Source of the DNA: Rikenellaceae bacterium | Lineage (GTDB): Bacteria > Bacteroidota > Bacteroidia > Bacteroidales > Rikenellaceae | Assembly: GCA_902363575.1 (NCBI GenBank) | Contig: CABJAJ010000002.1 | Coordinates: 1 to 64,000 of the forward strand | Length of the DNA: 64,000 nucleotides | Direction: 5' to 3' | Part shown: piece by piece, positions 47,268 through 56,853 of the stretch | How positions within the stretch are numbered: position 1 is the stretch's first letter | How the letters are laid out: each line of letters opens with the position of its first letter | The notes under the pieces: generated by a model | Told to the model about the DNA's origin: nothing | Seen by the model: the letters and a program-made list of their open reading frames with translations, nothing else | The model's database searches: none | Translations under genes and position numbers: made by a program

Positions 47268-48416
47268 ATGAACGGATTACGCAACATGATGGATAAAATG
47301 AAACCGACTTTCTCCAAGGGAGGCAAGCTCAGTTTCCTCGGCTCGACGTTTGAAGCGTTCGAGACGTTCCTTTTCGTTCCCGATACCACGACCCGGCGCG
47401 GCGCGCATATCCGCGACGCCAACGACATGAAACGCACCATGATTATGGTGGTCGTCGCCCTGATGCCGGCCCTGTTCTTCGGGTTCTATAACACCGGTTT
47501 GCAGCACTTTGCCATGCTGGGCCAGACGGCTTCGTGGTGGGACTGCACCTGGTTCGGGTTCCTGCGCGTGCTGCCCATCATCGTGGTGAGCTACGTGGTG
47601 GGTCTGGGTATCGAGTTCGCTTTCGCCCAGGCGCGCGGCCATGAGGTCAATGAGGGCTTCCTGGTGACGGGTCTTCTGATCCCGATGATTATGCCGGTCG
47701 ATATTCCGCTCTGGATGGTCGCCCTCGGCACGGCTTTCGCCGTGATCTTCGGCAAGGAGGTCTTCGGCGGCACGGGCATGAACGTATTCAACCCGGCGCT
47801 GCTGGCCCGCGCATTCATCTTCTTCGCCTACACCCCCTCGATTTCGGGCGAGACGGTCTGGTATGCCGGCCTCAGCCGCGGAGCGATCCCCGTGGACGGC
47901 TTCTCGGGCGCTACGGCCCTCGAACAGCTCGGTACGACGGGTACGATGGCCTACTCCCCGATGGACGCTTTCCTGGGTTTCATCCCCGGTTCCATCGGTG
48001 AGACTTCGACCCTCGCCATTCTGATCGGCGCGGCCATCCTGCTTTACACGGGTGTCGCGTCGTGGCGGTCGATGCTGTCGGTCTTCGCCGGCGGCCTGCT
48101 CATGGGCTGGCTGTTCCAGGCGCTCGGCGTGACGGCTTACCCGGCATGGTGGCATCTGATCGTGGGCGGCTTCGCCTTCGGCGCCGTATTCATGGCCACC
48201 GATCCCGTCACCTCGTCCCAGACCAATACGGGCAAGTACATCGTCGGCCTGATGACCGGTGCGCTTGCCGTGCTGATCCGCGTGGTCAATCCGGCCTATC
48301 CGGAAGGGATGATGCTTTCGATCCTGTTTATGAACGCGCTGGCTCCCCTGGTGGACTACTATGTGGTCGAGCGGAACGTCGCGCGTCGTAAGAAACGTGT
48401 CAAATTAGCAAAGTAG
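47268..48416 (+). CDS. nqrB: NQR subunit B
   Basis: A 382-residue integral subunit with about ten membrane helices. The covalent FMN attachment motif SGAT is present (DGFSGATAL near residue 212), as is a riboflavin-binding region. NqrB forms the main Na+ path with NqrD and NqrE. Start ATG 47268 follows the nqrA stop by 2 nt. Confidence 0.97.
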   Translation: MNGLRNMMDKMKPTFSKGGKLSFLGSTFEAFETFLFVPDTTTRRGAHIRDANDMKRTMIMVVVALMPALFFGFYNTGLQHFAMLGQTASWWDCTWFGFLRVLPIIVVSYVVGLGIEFAFAQARGHEVNEGFLVTGLLIPMIMPVDIPLWMVALGTAFAVIFGKEVFGGTGMNVFNPALLARAFIFFAYTPSISGETVWYAGLSRGAIPVDGFSGATALEQLGTTGTMAYSPMDAFLGFIPGSIGETSTLAILIGAAILLYTGVASWRSMLSVFAGGLLMGWLFQALGVTAYPAWWHLIVGGFAFGAVFMATDPVTSSQTNTGKYIVGLMTGALAVLIRVVNPAYPEGMMLSILFMNALAPLVDYYVVERNVARRKKRVKLAK

Positions 48417-48421
48417 CCGTT

Positions 48422-49165
48422 ATGAACAAGAACAGCAATTCCTATATTATCATCTATTCGACGGTGATGGTCGTGGTGGTGGCGGCGCTGCTGGCCGTGG
48501 CTTCCCTCTCGCTTCAGGGACGGCAGAACGCCAATATCCTCAACGAGAAGAAACAGGCTATCCTGGCTTCGCTCGGTGCCGGCGACCGCAACTACGACGA
48601 ATACATCACGGCCTACGCCGTCGATGCGAACGGACAGCGCATCGAGGGGATCGGCGGCAACGAGGTCATCCAGATGCTTTTCGACCTGGAGACGGCCGTG
48701 AAAGGCGGAACCTATCCCGTTTTTGAATCTTCCGACCACCGTTACGTCCTGCCCGTCTCGGGCAAGGGTCTGTGGGGACCGATCTGGGGCTATGTGGCTC
48801 TCGACGGGGATATGAACACCCTGGCGGGCGTCGTATTCGACCATGCGGGCGAGACCCCCGGTCTGGGCGCCGAGATCGCCACCCCGAAATTCCAGGCGGA
48901 ATTTCCGGGCAAAACGATTTTCGAGGGGAGCGAGTTCGTCTCGGTGAAGCTCCGCAAGGGCGGGGCTACGGAGGCCAACATCGCGCATGAGGTGGACGCC
49001 ATTTCGGGCGGCACCAAGACCTCGGACGGCGTGACGGCGATGCTCTACAACAGCCTGAACAACTACCTGCCTTTCTTCGCCGCTCGCCGCGAGGCCGCGG
49101 CGGTTTCCGCGCAGGCGCAGCCCGCCGAAGAGCAGGCCCCGGTTACGGAGGTGTCTAACGAATAA
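48422..49165 (+). CDS. nqrC: NQR subunit C
   Basis: A 247-residue subunit with one N-terminal membrane helix (about 8-30) and a periplasmic FMN domain. The FMN-threonine motif reads SGGTKTSDGV, with Gly where many enzymes have Ala (SGATxT); this form is common in Bacteroidetes. The C-terminus is an Ala/Gln-rich tail not needed for the fold. Confidence 0.95.
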   Translation: MNKNSNSYIIIYSTVMVVVVAALLAVASLSLQGRQNANILNEKKQAILASLGAGDRNYDEYITAYAVDANGQRIEGIGGNEVIQMLFDLETAVKGGTYPVFESSDHRYVLPVSGKGLWGPIWGYVALDGDMNTLAGVVFDHAGETPGLGAEIATPKFQAEFPGKTIFEGSEFVSVKLRKGGATEANIAHEVDAISGGTKTSDGVTAMLYNSLNNYLPFFAARREAAAVSAQAQPAEEQAPVTEVSNE

Positions 49166-49177
49166 TCTGAGCAAGCA

Positions 49178-49834
49178 ATGAGTACACAAGAAAAAGAGCC
49201 TATGTTTTCGGCTAAAAACAGGAAGTTCCTGCTCGGCCCGCTCAGCGCGAACAACCCGGTGATCGTCCAGATCCTGGGTATCTGCTCGGCGCTGGCCGTG
49301 ACCGTCAAGCTCAAGCCGGCGATCGTCATGGCACTCTCGGTAATGGTCGTCACGGCGTTTTCCAACCTGGTGATGTCGCTGCTGCGCAACGGCATTCCCT
49401 CCCGCATCCGCATCATCGTCCAGCTCGTGGTGATCGCCGCGCTGGTGATCCTGGTCGATCAGGTGCTCAAGGCCTATGTTTACGACGTGTCGAAGCAGCT
49501 TTCGGTCTATGTGGGTCTGATTATCACCAACTGCATCATCATGGGCCGCGTCGAAGCCTTCGCGCTCGGCAACAAACCCTGGCCTTCGTTCCTCGACGGC
49601 ATCGGCAACGGGTTGGGCTACGGCCTGATCCTGGTCATCGTAGCCTTCTTCCGCGAGCTGTTCGGCTCGGGACAACTGCTGGGATGGCAGATCGTTCCCG
49701 AAAGCTGGTATGCGGCCAACGGGGGATTCTACTACAACAACGGCCTGATGCTCTTCCCGCCGATGGCCCTGATTATCGTGGGCTGCATCATCTGGCTCCA
49801 CCGCTCGTACAAGAAGGATTTACAGGAAAAATAG
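49178..49834 (+). CDS. nqrD: NQR subunit D
   Basis: A 218-residue membrane subunit with six predicted helices and the conserved [17 protein letters not shown] start and [12 protein letters not shown] segment. With NqrE it forms an Rnf-like pair that holds an iron centre between two inverted halves. It lies between nqrC and nqrE with 12-nt and 11-nt gaps. Confidence 0.96.
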   Translation: MSTQEKEPMFSAKNRKFLLGPLSANNPVIVQILGICSALAVTVKLKPAIVMALSVMVVTAFSNLVMSLLRNGIPSRIRIIVQLVVIAALVILVDQVLKAYVYDVSKQLSVYVGLIITNCIIMGRVEAFALGNKPWPSFLDGIGNGLGYGLILVIVAFFRELFGSGQLLGWQIVPESWYAANGGFYYNNGLMLFPPMALIIVGCIIWLHRSYKKDLQEK

Positions 49835-49845
49835 CACAGTAGCGT

Positions 49846-50466
49846 ATGGAATCATTGAATCTGTTTATCCGGTCGATCTTCATCGACAACATGGTCTTCG
49901 CCTTCTTCTTCGGCATGTGTTCCTACATCGCCGTGTCGAAGAGCGTCAAGACGGCATTGGGACTGGGTGCCGCCGTCACTTTCGTGATGGTGATGACCGT
50001 GCCCCTGAACTACCTGCTCAACGAATACGTGCTTAAGGCCAACGCGCTTGTCGAGGGCGTCGATCTGAGCTTCCTTTCGTTCATCGTCTTCATCGCCGTG
50101 ATCGCCTCTTTCGTGCAGCTGGTGGAGATGATCGTCGAGAAGTTCTCGCCGACACTCTACAACCAGTTGGGTATTTTCCTGCCCCTGATCGCCGTAAACT
50201 GCGCCATCATGGGCGGATCGCTCTTCATGCAGCAGCGCGTGGGACTGCCCGCCGCCGAGGGAGGCATCAACTCGCTGTGGCAGTCGATCGTCTATGGCCT
50301 GGGCTCCGGCATCGGCTGGTGGCTGGCGATCGTGATGATGGCCGCCATCCGTGAGAAGACGACCTACTCCCATATTCCCGTGGCGCTGAAGGGCCCCGGC
50401 ATCGCTTTCATCATCACCGGTCTGATGGGCATTGCCTTCATGATTTTCTCGGGCATTCAGTTTTAA
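49846..50466 (+). CDS. nqrE: NQR subunit E
   Basis: A 206-residue membrane subunit with six helices and the motif [14 protein letters not shown], the pseudo-inverted counterpart of NCIIMG in nqrD. It lies directly after nqrD and before nqrF. Confidence 0.96.
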   Translation: MESLNLFIRSIFIDNMVFAFFFGMCSYIAVSKSVKTALGLGAAVTFVMVMTVPLNYLLNEYVLKANALVEGVDLSFLSFIVFIAVIASFVQLVEMIVEKFSPTLYNQLGIFLPLIAVNCAIMGGSLFMQQRVGLPAAEGGINSLWQSIVYGLGSGIGWWLAIVMMAAIREKTTYSHIPVALKGPGIAFIITGLMGIAFMIFSGIQF

Positions 50467-50488
50467 CCTTTAAAAAGAGATTTGGAAC

Positions 50489-51751
50489 ATGGAATTGACA
50501 ATTTTCATAGCAATCGTCGCCTTTCTGGTGGTGACCCTCGTGCTGGTGGGCCTGCTTCTCTTTGCAAAGGCCAAGCTCACCACGTCGGGCGAGGTGACCA
50601 TCGACATCAACGACGGCGAGAAGGTGCTCCGCACCGAGAGCGGATCGACGCTGCTCGCGACGCTGGCCGACAACAAGGTATTCCTGCCTTCGGCCTGCGG
50701 CGGCGGCGGCTCGTGCGGCATGTGCAAGTGCCAGGTGCTTTCGGGCGGCGGTGAAATCCTTCCTACCGAGACTGGGTTCATCTCCCGCAAGATGGCTAAG
50801 GACCATTGGCGCCTCGGCTGCCAGGTCAAGGTCAAGGACAACCTCAGGATTCGCGTTCCCGAGGCGGTGCTGGGCGTGAAGAAGTGGGAGTGCGAGGTGG
50901 TTTCCAACCGCAGCATCTCGACCTTCCTCAAGGAGTTCGTCGTCAAGCTGCCCGAGGGGGAAAACCTCAACTTCCGCAGCGGCGGCTACATTCAGATCGA
51001 CATTCCCAAATACGACGCGATCAAATTCTCGGACATGGATATCGAGCCGCAGTTCCGCGCCGACTGGGATAAGTTCAAGATGTGGGATCTGGTGACCACC
51101 AACCCCGAGCCGACTTTCCGCGCCTACTCAATGGCCAACCACCCGGCCGAGGGCAACATCATCATGCTCAACATCCGTATCGCCACCCCGCCGTTCGACA
51201 AGGCCACGGGGGGCTTTATGAAGGTGAATCCCGGCATCTGCTCCTCTTATGTGTTCTCGCGCAAACCGGGCGACAAGGTGACCATCTCGGGCCCTTACGG
51301 TGAGTTCTTCCTGCCGGACAACCTGCCCGATACCCAGGAGCTCGTCTTTATCGGCGGCGGCGCGGGTATGGCTCCCATGCGCAGCCATATCATGCACCTG
51401 TTCAAGACGGAAAAGACCAAGCGTCCGGTATCGTTCTGGTACGGCGCGCGTGCACTCAAGGAGGCTCCCTACATGGACGAGTTCACCGAGATCGAACGCG
51501 AGTTCCCCAACTTCAAGTTCAACCTTGCGCTCGACCGTCCCGACCCGGAGGCCGATGCCGCAGGCGTGAAGTACACGGCGGGTTTCGTACACAACGTGCT
51601 CTACGAGAATTATCTCAAGAACCACGAGGATCCCGAGGGCTGCATCTACCTCATGTGCGGGCCTCCGATGATGATTGCCTCCGTGGTGAAGATGCTCGAC
51701 AGCCTCGGCGTTCCGCCCGAGAACATTCTCTACGACAATTTCGGCAGTTAA
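50489..51751 (+). CDS. nqrF: NQR subunit F, NADH-oxidising flavoprotein
   Basis: A 420-residue subunit. One N-terminal membrane helix (about 3-26), then a 2Fe-2S ferredoxin domain with CGGGGSCGMCKC (near residues 70-81) and its distal Cys. The FAD domain has RAYSMAN and the NADH domain GGGAGMAPMRS. Electrons enter the complex here. It ends the operon; a terminator-like hairpin follows 35 nt after the stop. Confidence 0.97.
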   Translation: MELTIFIAIVAFLVVTLVLVGLLLFAKAKLTTSGEVTIDINDGEKVLRTESGSTLLATLADNKVFLPSACGGGGSCGMCKCQVLSGGGEILPTETGFISRKMAKDHWRLGCQVKVKDNLRIRVPEAVLGVKKWECEVVSNRSISTFLKEFVVKLPEGENLNFRSGGYIQIDIPKYDAIKFSDMDIEPQFRADWDKFKMWDLVTTNPEPTFRAYSMANHPAEGNIIMLNIRIATPPFDKATGGFMKVNPGICSSYVFSRKPGDKVTISGPYGEFFLPDNLPDTQELVFIGGGAGMAPMRSHIMHLFKTEKTKRPVSFWYGARALKEAPYMDEFTEIEREFPNFKFNLALDRPDPEADAAGVKYTAGFVHNVLYENYLKNHEDPEGCIYLMCGPPMMIASVVKMLDSLGVPPENILYDNFGS

Positions 51752-51785
51752 TTTGTCGTGATAGCGGCATCTGTCCGCTTCCTGG

Positions 51786-51835
51786 AATCCCTGAATAGGA
51801 AATACAGTTTGTATGTCCTATCCGGGGATTTCTTC
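51786..51835 (+). terminator. Probable terminator of the nqr operon
   Basis: AATCCC pairs with GGGGATT and ATAGGA with TCCTAT around a 15-nt loop, then TCTTCGTTCT. Less compact than other terminators here. Confidence 0.5.
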
Positions 51836-51963
51836 GTTCTACGTAACATTTGCAACAATCTGATGACAGGAAGTGTTTTCATAACGGGTTTTTGGGGATG
51901 GGCGAGCGCCGTCGAAATTACGGATGCGGTAACCAGGTGATGATAAAATGTCGGGAATTTTCA

Positions 51964-51971
51964 TATATTTG
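51964..51971 (+). promoter_or_regulatory. -7 box before the Sel1/TPR-like lipoprotein
   Basis: TATATTTG, an exact -7 match, 51 nt upstream of the ATG in an AT-rich gap. Confidence 0.55.
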
Positions 51972-52021
51972 TTATTAGTAACGGTTAACTTCTCATTGTT
52001 AAATTAATATCCTATTCTTCT

Positions 52022-52807
52022 ATGAAACGAATTGTAGTTGTCCTGTGCGGCGTTTTATTGTCGCTCCTACTTCTGGAGTGTAATACGGATGCGAATTATC
52101 AGCAAGGCCGAGAACTCTTTCTCAAGGGCGATTATGAGCAAGCCGCGAAGCTGCTTCAAAAAAGTGGTGATAAGGGCGCCGGCCTTTTGGGTGTACTTTA
52201 TTATTGGGGCAAGGGTGTGGAACAGAGTTGGTCCTCTGCTCGGTCCAGTTTTAGCTGTGCTGCCGGAACTAAGGACCGTGCTGCTGAGATCGAAGATCCG
52301 ATTGTCTGGTTCTACATGGGAAACATGTATCTAATCGGTGAATCCGAATCGGCCATTCAAGACTTAACAAAAAGCCGGATTGCGCATTATGACAGATTCA
52401 AGGCTGCACTCGAATGTTATGAACAAGCCCGAAAAATGGGCTATGACAAGGACGATATCGACCTGCGTATAGGGATTCTACGCTCAATGATCGAAACCTA
52501 TGATACGGATAAACTGAGCTGTTCCAGCCATCGATGCGCCCATTCTTCGACTTTTTACGGTCGTTACGACGGTTACGGAAAAGAGGGCTGGGGATATACG
52601 GTAGGTGGAAACGTAAACCCTCGATTACAACTTTTCAGACTCGGACATTGGGCTCATAATGAAATTGACAGTCCTTGTCTCGAAGTCGCATGGGTCGAAG
52701 ACCTGTATAATTCCGGCGAGGAGCATGTCTTCATTCAGCTTAACGGCGTTTGTTACAACAGCGACGGGAGCAAGAGTCCGTCCATGATTTTCAGTGAGGA
52801 TTTTTAA
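52022..52807 (+). CDS. Lipoprotein with Sel1/TPR-like repeats
   Basis: A 261-residue lipoprotein with the signal ending LLLLEC. Residues about 28-75 match a TPR/Sel1-like unit (GRELFLKGDYEQAAKLLQKSGDKGAG, then GVLYYWGKGVEQSW). A second helical pair surrounds FKAALECYEQARKMGYD. The C-terminal ~90 residues are a beta-rich domain with YGRYDGYGKEGWGY and no known family. The gene is less GC-rich than its neighbours, which suggests recent acquisition. It stands alone, with its own promoter. Confidence 0.72.
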   Translation: MKRIVVVLCGVLLSLLLLECNTDANYQQGRELFLKGDYEQAAKLLQKSGDKGAGLLGVLYYWGKGVEQSWSSARSSFSCAAGTKDRAAEIEDPIVWFYMGNMYLIGESESAIQDLTKSRIAHYDRFKAALECYEQARKMGYDKDDIDLRIGILRSMIETYDTDKLSCSSHRCAHSSTFYGRYDGYGKEGWGYTVGGNVNPRLQLFRLGHWAHNEIDSPCLEVAWVEDLYNSGEEHVFIQLNGVCYNSDGSKSPSMIFSEDF

Positions 52808-52828
52808 TGATACTATGAACCGGCCGGG

Positions 52829-53185
52829 ATAAATATTCTTTCGAGTTTTTCGATTGTACCTGTTGTGTTGTCCGCTGCACTGGTTTCATCCGGGTGCTTT
52901 GTCGCCTGATGAAACGTGAGGATGAGGGCATGGATTGTTTGCGCGAGATCGCCGCGCATGTTCGCAAAGGGGGCATGGCATATCTGCGTCAGCAGTATAA
53001 GGTCGTGACGATTATTTTCGTGGTGCTGGCTCTGTTTTGCCATCCGGCCTTTGGTGTCGACGGGGTGCAGAATCCGTATGTGCTTCTCGCCTTTATTACG
53101 GGTTTATCTTTCTCGGGACTGGCCCGGCTGTTTCGGCATGAAAACCGTAAGCTGCGCTTCGTCCCGAACTGAGTCGGGATGAAAT
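52829..53185 (+). pseudogene. Decayed N-terminal fragment of the membrane pyrophosphatase gene hppA
   Basis: Three segments in shifting frames align with the start of a membrane-bound (H+ or Na+ pumping) pyrophosphatase. First, FSIVPVVLSAAL (frame from 52847) corresponds to the first helix. Next, a frame from about 52894 gives MKREDEGMDCLREIAAHV, then KGGMAYLRQQYKVVTIIFVV and VQNPYVLLAFITG, close matches to the family. Near 53126 the frame shifts again and gives GCFGMKTVSCASSRT, matching the conserved GFFGMKTATYASxRT. The remaining ~600 residues of the enzyme are absent. An intact hppA presumably exists elsewhere; this is a remnant. Confidence 0.82.
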
Positions 53186-53249
53186 CTATTCTGTGATAAT
53201 TGAAACAGAGAAAGTTCCGCACTTCAAAAAATTGAAGTAGAACGTGTTT

Positions 53250-54296
53250 TTACGCTTTCTTGCTGGTGCCGCTCTCGAGAATCGACACGATCGAAAAAAG
53301 GGTGAAACAGATGGCGCCGAAGCCCATCAGCACCCGCGCCGGTACGAAATATTTGGCTTTGAACAGGGCCTCTTCAAAAAGGAAAGCCCCGAGAAACAGG
53401 CATGCAAGGGCGGTCACGACCGGGATGATGGGGATGCGCGAGGCGAGCTTGAAGGTGTTGTGCCAGATTTTGGCCAGCAGGATCACCTTGCTCGAAATGC
53501 TCCAGCAGATCAGTGCGAGGCCGATGAGCACGAAGCCGACGAAATTGACCGTTTCGCCCCAATGCACGAAGATCATGACCAGGCCGAAGACGAACGCCAC
53601 GGCACCCATCAGAAGGACGAGGCCCATCCACATGCCGCGTTCGCGCATGGAATAGGTGCCCCTCACCTGGCGGGCGATGCTGGCCACCAGAGCGATGAGC
53701 GACGTGCAGACGCAGGCGATGCCCAGCATGACGCTGCCCGCGACGAAGTGTTTCGGGGAGTTCGACACGGCGAACAGGCAGATGCACCAGATCCAGGCAA
53801 TGGCCGATACGAGCACGGCCAAACCCGTGAGCACCTGCACCTGGTTGGCGGAGAAACCGGCCGGATTGGGGCTGAAGTCGGGTTTTTCCGAATTGCGGGG
53901 GATAAGCACGAAGCGGGTCGAGGAGGTCGCAGCGGTCGCGACGCAGGTGGTGATAAGCCCCAGCCCGCAGACGACGTGTCCGGCGACGTAGGAGCCCGGA
54001 TCGCCGGCGGGAATGATGAACAGGCCGCAGATGATGGTCATCAGGGCAAAAGCGTAACCGATCATCGGGAGGATGTATTTCGCTGCGGTGGTGTAGGTGC
54101 CGATAAGTTGGCGGATGATGGTGGACGCCGTGGTGTAGAGGGCCACGCAGATCGATCCGAGGAAGAAGATCACGGGGCCCGCCGTCAGACGCGAGAGGTC
54201 GTTGCCGGCCGCCAATATATAGGCGCCATAGCTGAAACAGAAGGCGGCCATGACGAGCGGGATGGCGCGGAAGAGTACACTGATACCGTAATTCAT
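53250..54296 (-). CDS. Predicted membrane protein, DUF2776-like
   Basis: A 348-residue polytopic protein with about ten hydrophobic segments. The start MNYGISVLFRAIPLVMAAFC and the repeat-like pattern (TAGPVIFFLGSICVALYTTASTIIRQLIGTY and VAGSVMLGIACVCTSLIALVASIARQVRGTY) suggest two or three homologous units. It resembles the DUF2776 family from memory; function unknown. ATG 54296 is used; upstream extension has no membrane logic. Monocistronic on the - strand. Confidence 0.72.
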   Translation of the reverse strand: MNYGISVLFRAIPLVMAAFCFSYGAYILAAGNDLSRLTAGPVIFFLGSICVALYTTASTIIRQLIGTYTTAAKYILPMIGYAFALMTIICGLFIIPAGDPGSYVAGHVVCGLGLITTCVATAATSSTRFVLIPRNSEKPDFSPNPAGFSANQVQVLTGLAVLVSAIAWIWCICLFAVSNSPKHFVAGSVMLGIACVCTSLIALVASIARQVRGTYSMRERGMWMGLVLLMGAVAFVFGLVMIFVHWGETVNFVGFVLIGLALICWSISSKVILLAKIWHNTFKLASRIPIIPVVTALACLFLGAFLFEEALFKAKYFVPARVLMGFGAICFTLFSIVSILESGTSKKA

Positions 54297-54462
54297 AGAG
54301 CGATTGGACTTGGTTGTTCGCATGCAAATGCAAATCTCAAACCAAAGCGCGGAGTGTGCCGGCCGACAGGTGCAGAGATCATGGAATGAAAGATGCGGCC
54401 CGGTTCCGGAGCGGGAATCGGGCCGTAGGGCAGAACAATTCGGGGCATCGCTTTGCCGCATG

Positions 54463-56853
54463 TCAGCGGTTGTTTCGGACGGTGCCCTTCTCCGTCGTAC
54501 TGAATTTTACCGGGAGGGTATAACGCACTTTCACGTTTTTGCCCTTTTGTCGTCCGGGCTTCCACGCGGGCGAACGTTCCAGTACGCGGACGACCTCCTC
54601 GCTCAGCTTCTTGTCGGGCGACTGGAGGATTTTCACATCTTCCACCCGTCCGTCCAGTCCGACCACAAACTGGGCGACGACGGTGCCGGTCGGGAAAACC
54701 CCTTGGTCTGCCTGTGGATAGCGCATGTTGCGGTTCACCCAGTTGCGGAAATCGCTTATGTCGCCGCCCTGAAAAATGGGCATGTTTTCGACCGTAGTAA
54801 ACAGCTCTTCTTCGGGGGCGTCCGCTGACGCTTTATCCGCCTTGTCCGAGAAATCGGCTTCGGTTTGTTCCGCTTGCCGCGTTGCGGTTTCCGGCATATT
54901 GAAATCCAGAGGCAGCACGAAACGCACGGCTTGCGGCTTGCCGGCCGTCGTGCCCGGAGTCCAGCGGGGCGACGAAGCAATGACGCGGATCACCTCCTGC
55001 GACAGGGATTCGTGTGGAGATTGGAGGATTTCGACGTCGGCGATTTTGCCCTCTTCATCCACGACGAACCGGGCGACCACACGCCCCCGGATGCCGAGTT
55101 TCTGCGCCTGCTCGGGATAACGCAGCCGTTGCATCATCCACTGCCGGAATTCATCCAGGGCGCCTGTCCCGAACCGGGGCATGACTTCCACTCGCGCATA
55201 TTCCGTGCTCGTGTCGATCGGTTTGCCGGATGCGGCGGCCGATTTGGTGACGACGAGAACCACGCCGTTTTTTGCTTTTTCTCCGTATTGCGCTATGGCG
55301 GTCTCGTCTTTCAGCACCTCGATCGATTTAATGGAGTTCTTATCGAGCGAAAACAACTCCTCCGCGCTGATTTCCCGCCCGTCGAGCAGGATTAGCGGTT
55401 TGTCCCGGCCGAGTTTTGTCGAGCGGAGGTCCGTTGCTTCATCCGGGTAAGCAACCGTTACAATCTCTTCCAAAGCCGGTGCATCGCTCCCGACCTGATC
55501 GGGATATGCGGTAACGGATATTTCGGAACGTGCGGCTTGTCCGTTTCCGACTTCGCCAGCATGACGTGTCGTAATGGAGATCACGCCTTTTCTTGCCCGT
55601 GCGCCGTACCGTTCCACGGCAGTTTCATCTTTGAGCACATCGATCGATTTGATGGCGTTATTGTCGATGCGCTGTGCCTGGGCCGAATCGATCTCCCGGC
55701 CGTCGAGAAGGATCAATGCATCCTTCAGATGGAAAGGTCTTGTTTCCATGAAAATCACGCCGTTCTTCGCCTTTTCGCCATACTCCTTTATGACGCTGTT
55801 ATCGACGACGACCGAGATCGACTGGATGGTTTGTCGGTCGCATTCCTCTTTCGCACGCATTACGTCGATCTCCTCCCCGTCGAGCAGAATGAGCATCCCC
55901 TGATTGAAGCACGAATTGAGGTGAGGATCGTCGAAATGGACTCTGTCCGACGACGGCACGGGGGTCTGTCCGGTCGTCAGGGGCGATTCGCCCGCCCGCG
56001 CGGTAAACGAGAATGCGGCGATCAGGCCCGCCGTGACAGCGAGCATGCCGGTCAGGCGAAGCAGCGCGTGGCTGCCGGAGGTAAAGTGAGTCATCATCTT
56101 AAAGCGTTTTTTGGTTAACGAATCGTAAAGTCCGTTGGCAATATCGGGACGAAAGCCGCAAAGCTGGCGGAAAAGCAGGTCGGCATAGCAGGCGGCATCG
56201 TGGCCCGAGGCGATCACCTCGCGGTCGGCCTCGAACTCCTGCACCTCCGTCAGTTTGCGTGCGACGATCCAGGCGATCGGATTCCACCACATGAGGGCTT
56301 TCTGCAACTCCATGAGGAGGCGTTCATGCGAATGGCGATGGCGGACGTGGCTCGCTTCGTGGGCGATCACCGTCCGTTCGACGGTTTTGTCGGAATATTC
56401 GGGCAGGTAAACGGTTCCCAGAAACGAGAATGCGGCGATCGGTTCCCTCACCCGTGCGATCCGCAATCCGTTTTCGCTGGACAGGTCCGCCCTACCGGTA
56501 AGACGGCGAATCCGCACGCCCTGGAGAAGCATTGCGCCGCACAGCACGATAACCCCCGCAAGATAGAGAACGCCCAGGAGGAGTTCCCAGGGGAAAGACG
56601 CCGGATTGTCGGCGATAACCGCTGCGGTCAGCGTCCCTGTTTCGACGATGCCGACCGCAATGGGAAGGCTCTCCGGCGCAGGCCATACCGGGATGCGGAG
56701 TGCCGGGACGACAGCGGAAACCGCGAGAATGCAGATTAACGCGAGACGGCACCACCGAAAAGGCGCCCTGTGCTGCATCAACAGCGCATAGGCGATAAGC
56801 AGGGCAGCGCTGCATGCGACCGTTTCAGCCAGGTAGATGAGGAGCTCTTTCAT
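54463..56853 (-). CDS. M56 (BlaR1-like) peptidase with plug-like repeats and two TonB domains
   Basis: A 796-residue inner-membrane sensor. Residues 1-115 have three hydrophobic segments. The gluzincin motif is HEASH at 165-169, with a second Glu in EFEADRE near 207. A helix lies near 268-286. The periplasmic part has three repeats of about 52 residues (320-371, 379-430, 486-537), each with LILLDGxEI and ending YGxxAxxGVI, resembling receptor plug domains. Two TonB_C domains follow (558-650 and about 698-790) with MPRFGTGALDEFRQWM and MPIFQGGDISDFRNWV. Its ATG overlaps the BlaI-like stop (ATGA). Probably cleaves or signals to the repressor when the envelope is perturbed. Confidence 0.88.
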   Translation of the reverse strand: MKELLIYLAETVACSAALLIAYALLMQHRAPFRWCRLALICILAVSAVVPALRIPVWPAPESLPIAVGIVETGTLTAAVIADNPASFPWELLLGVLYLAGVIVLCGAMLLQGVRIRRLTGRADLSSENGLRIARVREPIAAFSFLGTVYLPEYSDKTVERTVIAHEASHVRHRHSHERLLMELQKALMWWNPIAWIVARKLTEVQEFEADREVIASGHDAACYADLLFRQLCGFRPDIANGLYDSLTKKRFKMMTHFTSGSHALLRLTGMLAVTAGLIAAFSFTARAGESPLTTGQTPVPSSDRVHFDDPHLNSCFNQGMLILLDGEEIDVMRAKEECDRQTIQSISVVVDNSVIKEYGEKAKNGVIFMETRPFHLKDALILLDGREIDSAQAQRIDNNAIKSIDVLKDETAVERYGARARKGVISITTRHAGEVGNGQAARSEISVTAYPDQVGSDAPALEEIVTVAYPDEATDLRSTKLGRDKPLILLDGREISAEELFSLDKNSIKSIEVLKDETAIAQYGEKAKNGVVLVVTKSAAASGKPIDTSTEYARVEVMPRFGTGALDEFRQWMMQRLRYPEQAQKLGIRGRVVARFVVDEEGKIADVEILQSPHESLSQEVIRVIASSPRWTPGTTAGKPQAVRFVLPLDFNMPETATRQAEQTEADFSDKADKASADAPEEELFTTVENMPIFQGGDISDFRNWVNRNMRYPQADQGVFPTGTVVAQFVVGLDGRVEDVKILQSPDKKLSEEVVRVLERSPAWKPGRQKGKNVKVRYTLPVKFSTTEKGTVRNNR

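Noticed and set aside
53244..54389. 381-codon + strand frame opposite the DUF2776-like gene
   Set aside because: Highly charged His/Asp/Gly-rich shadow; the - strand frame encodes a coherent membrane protein.
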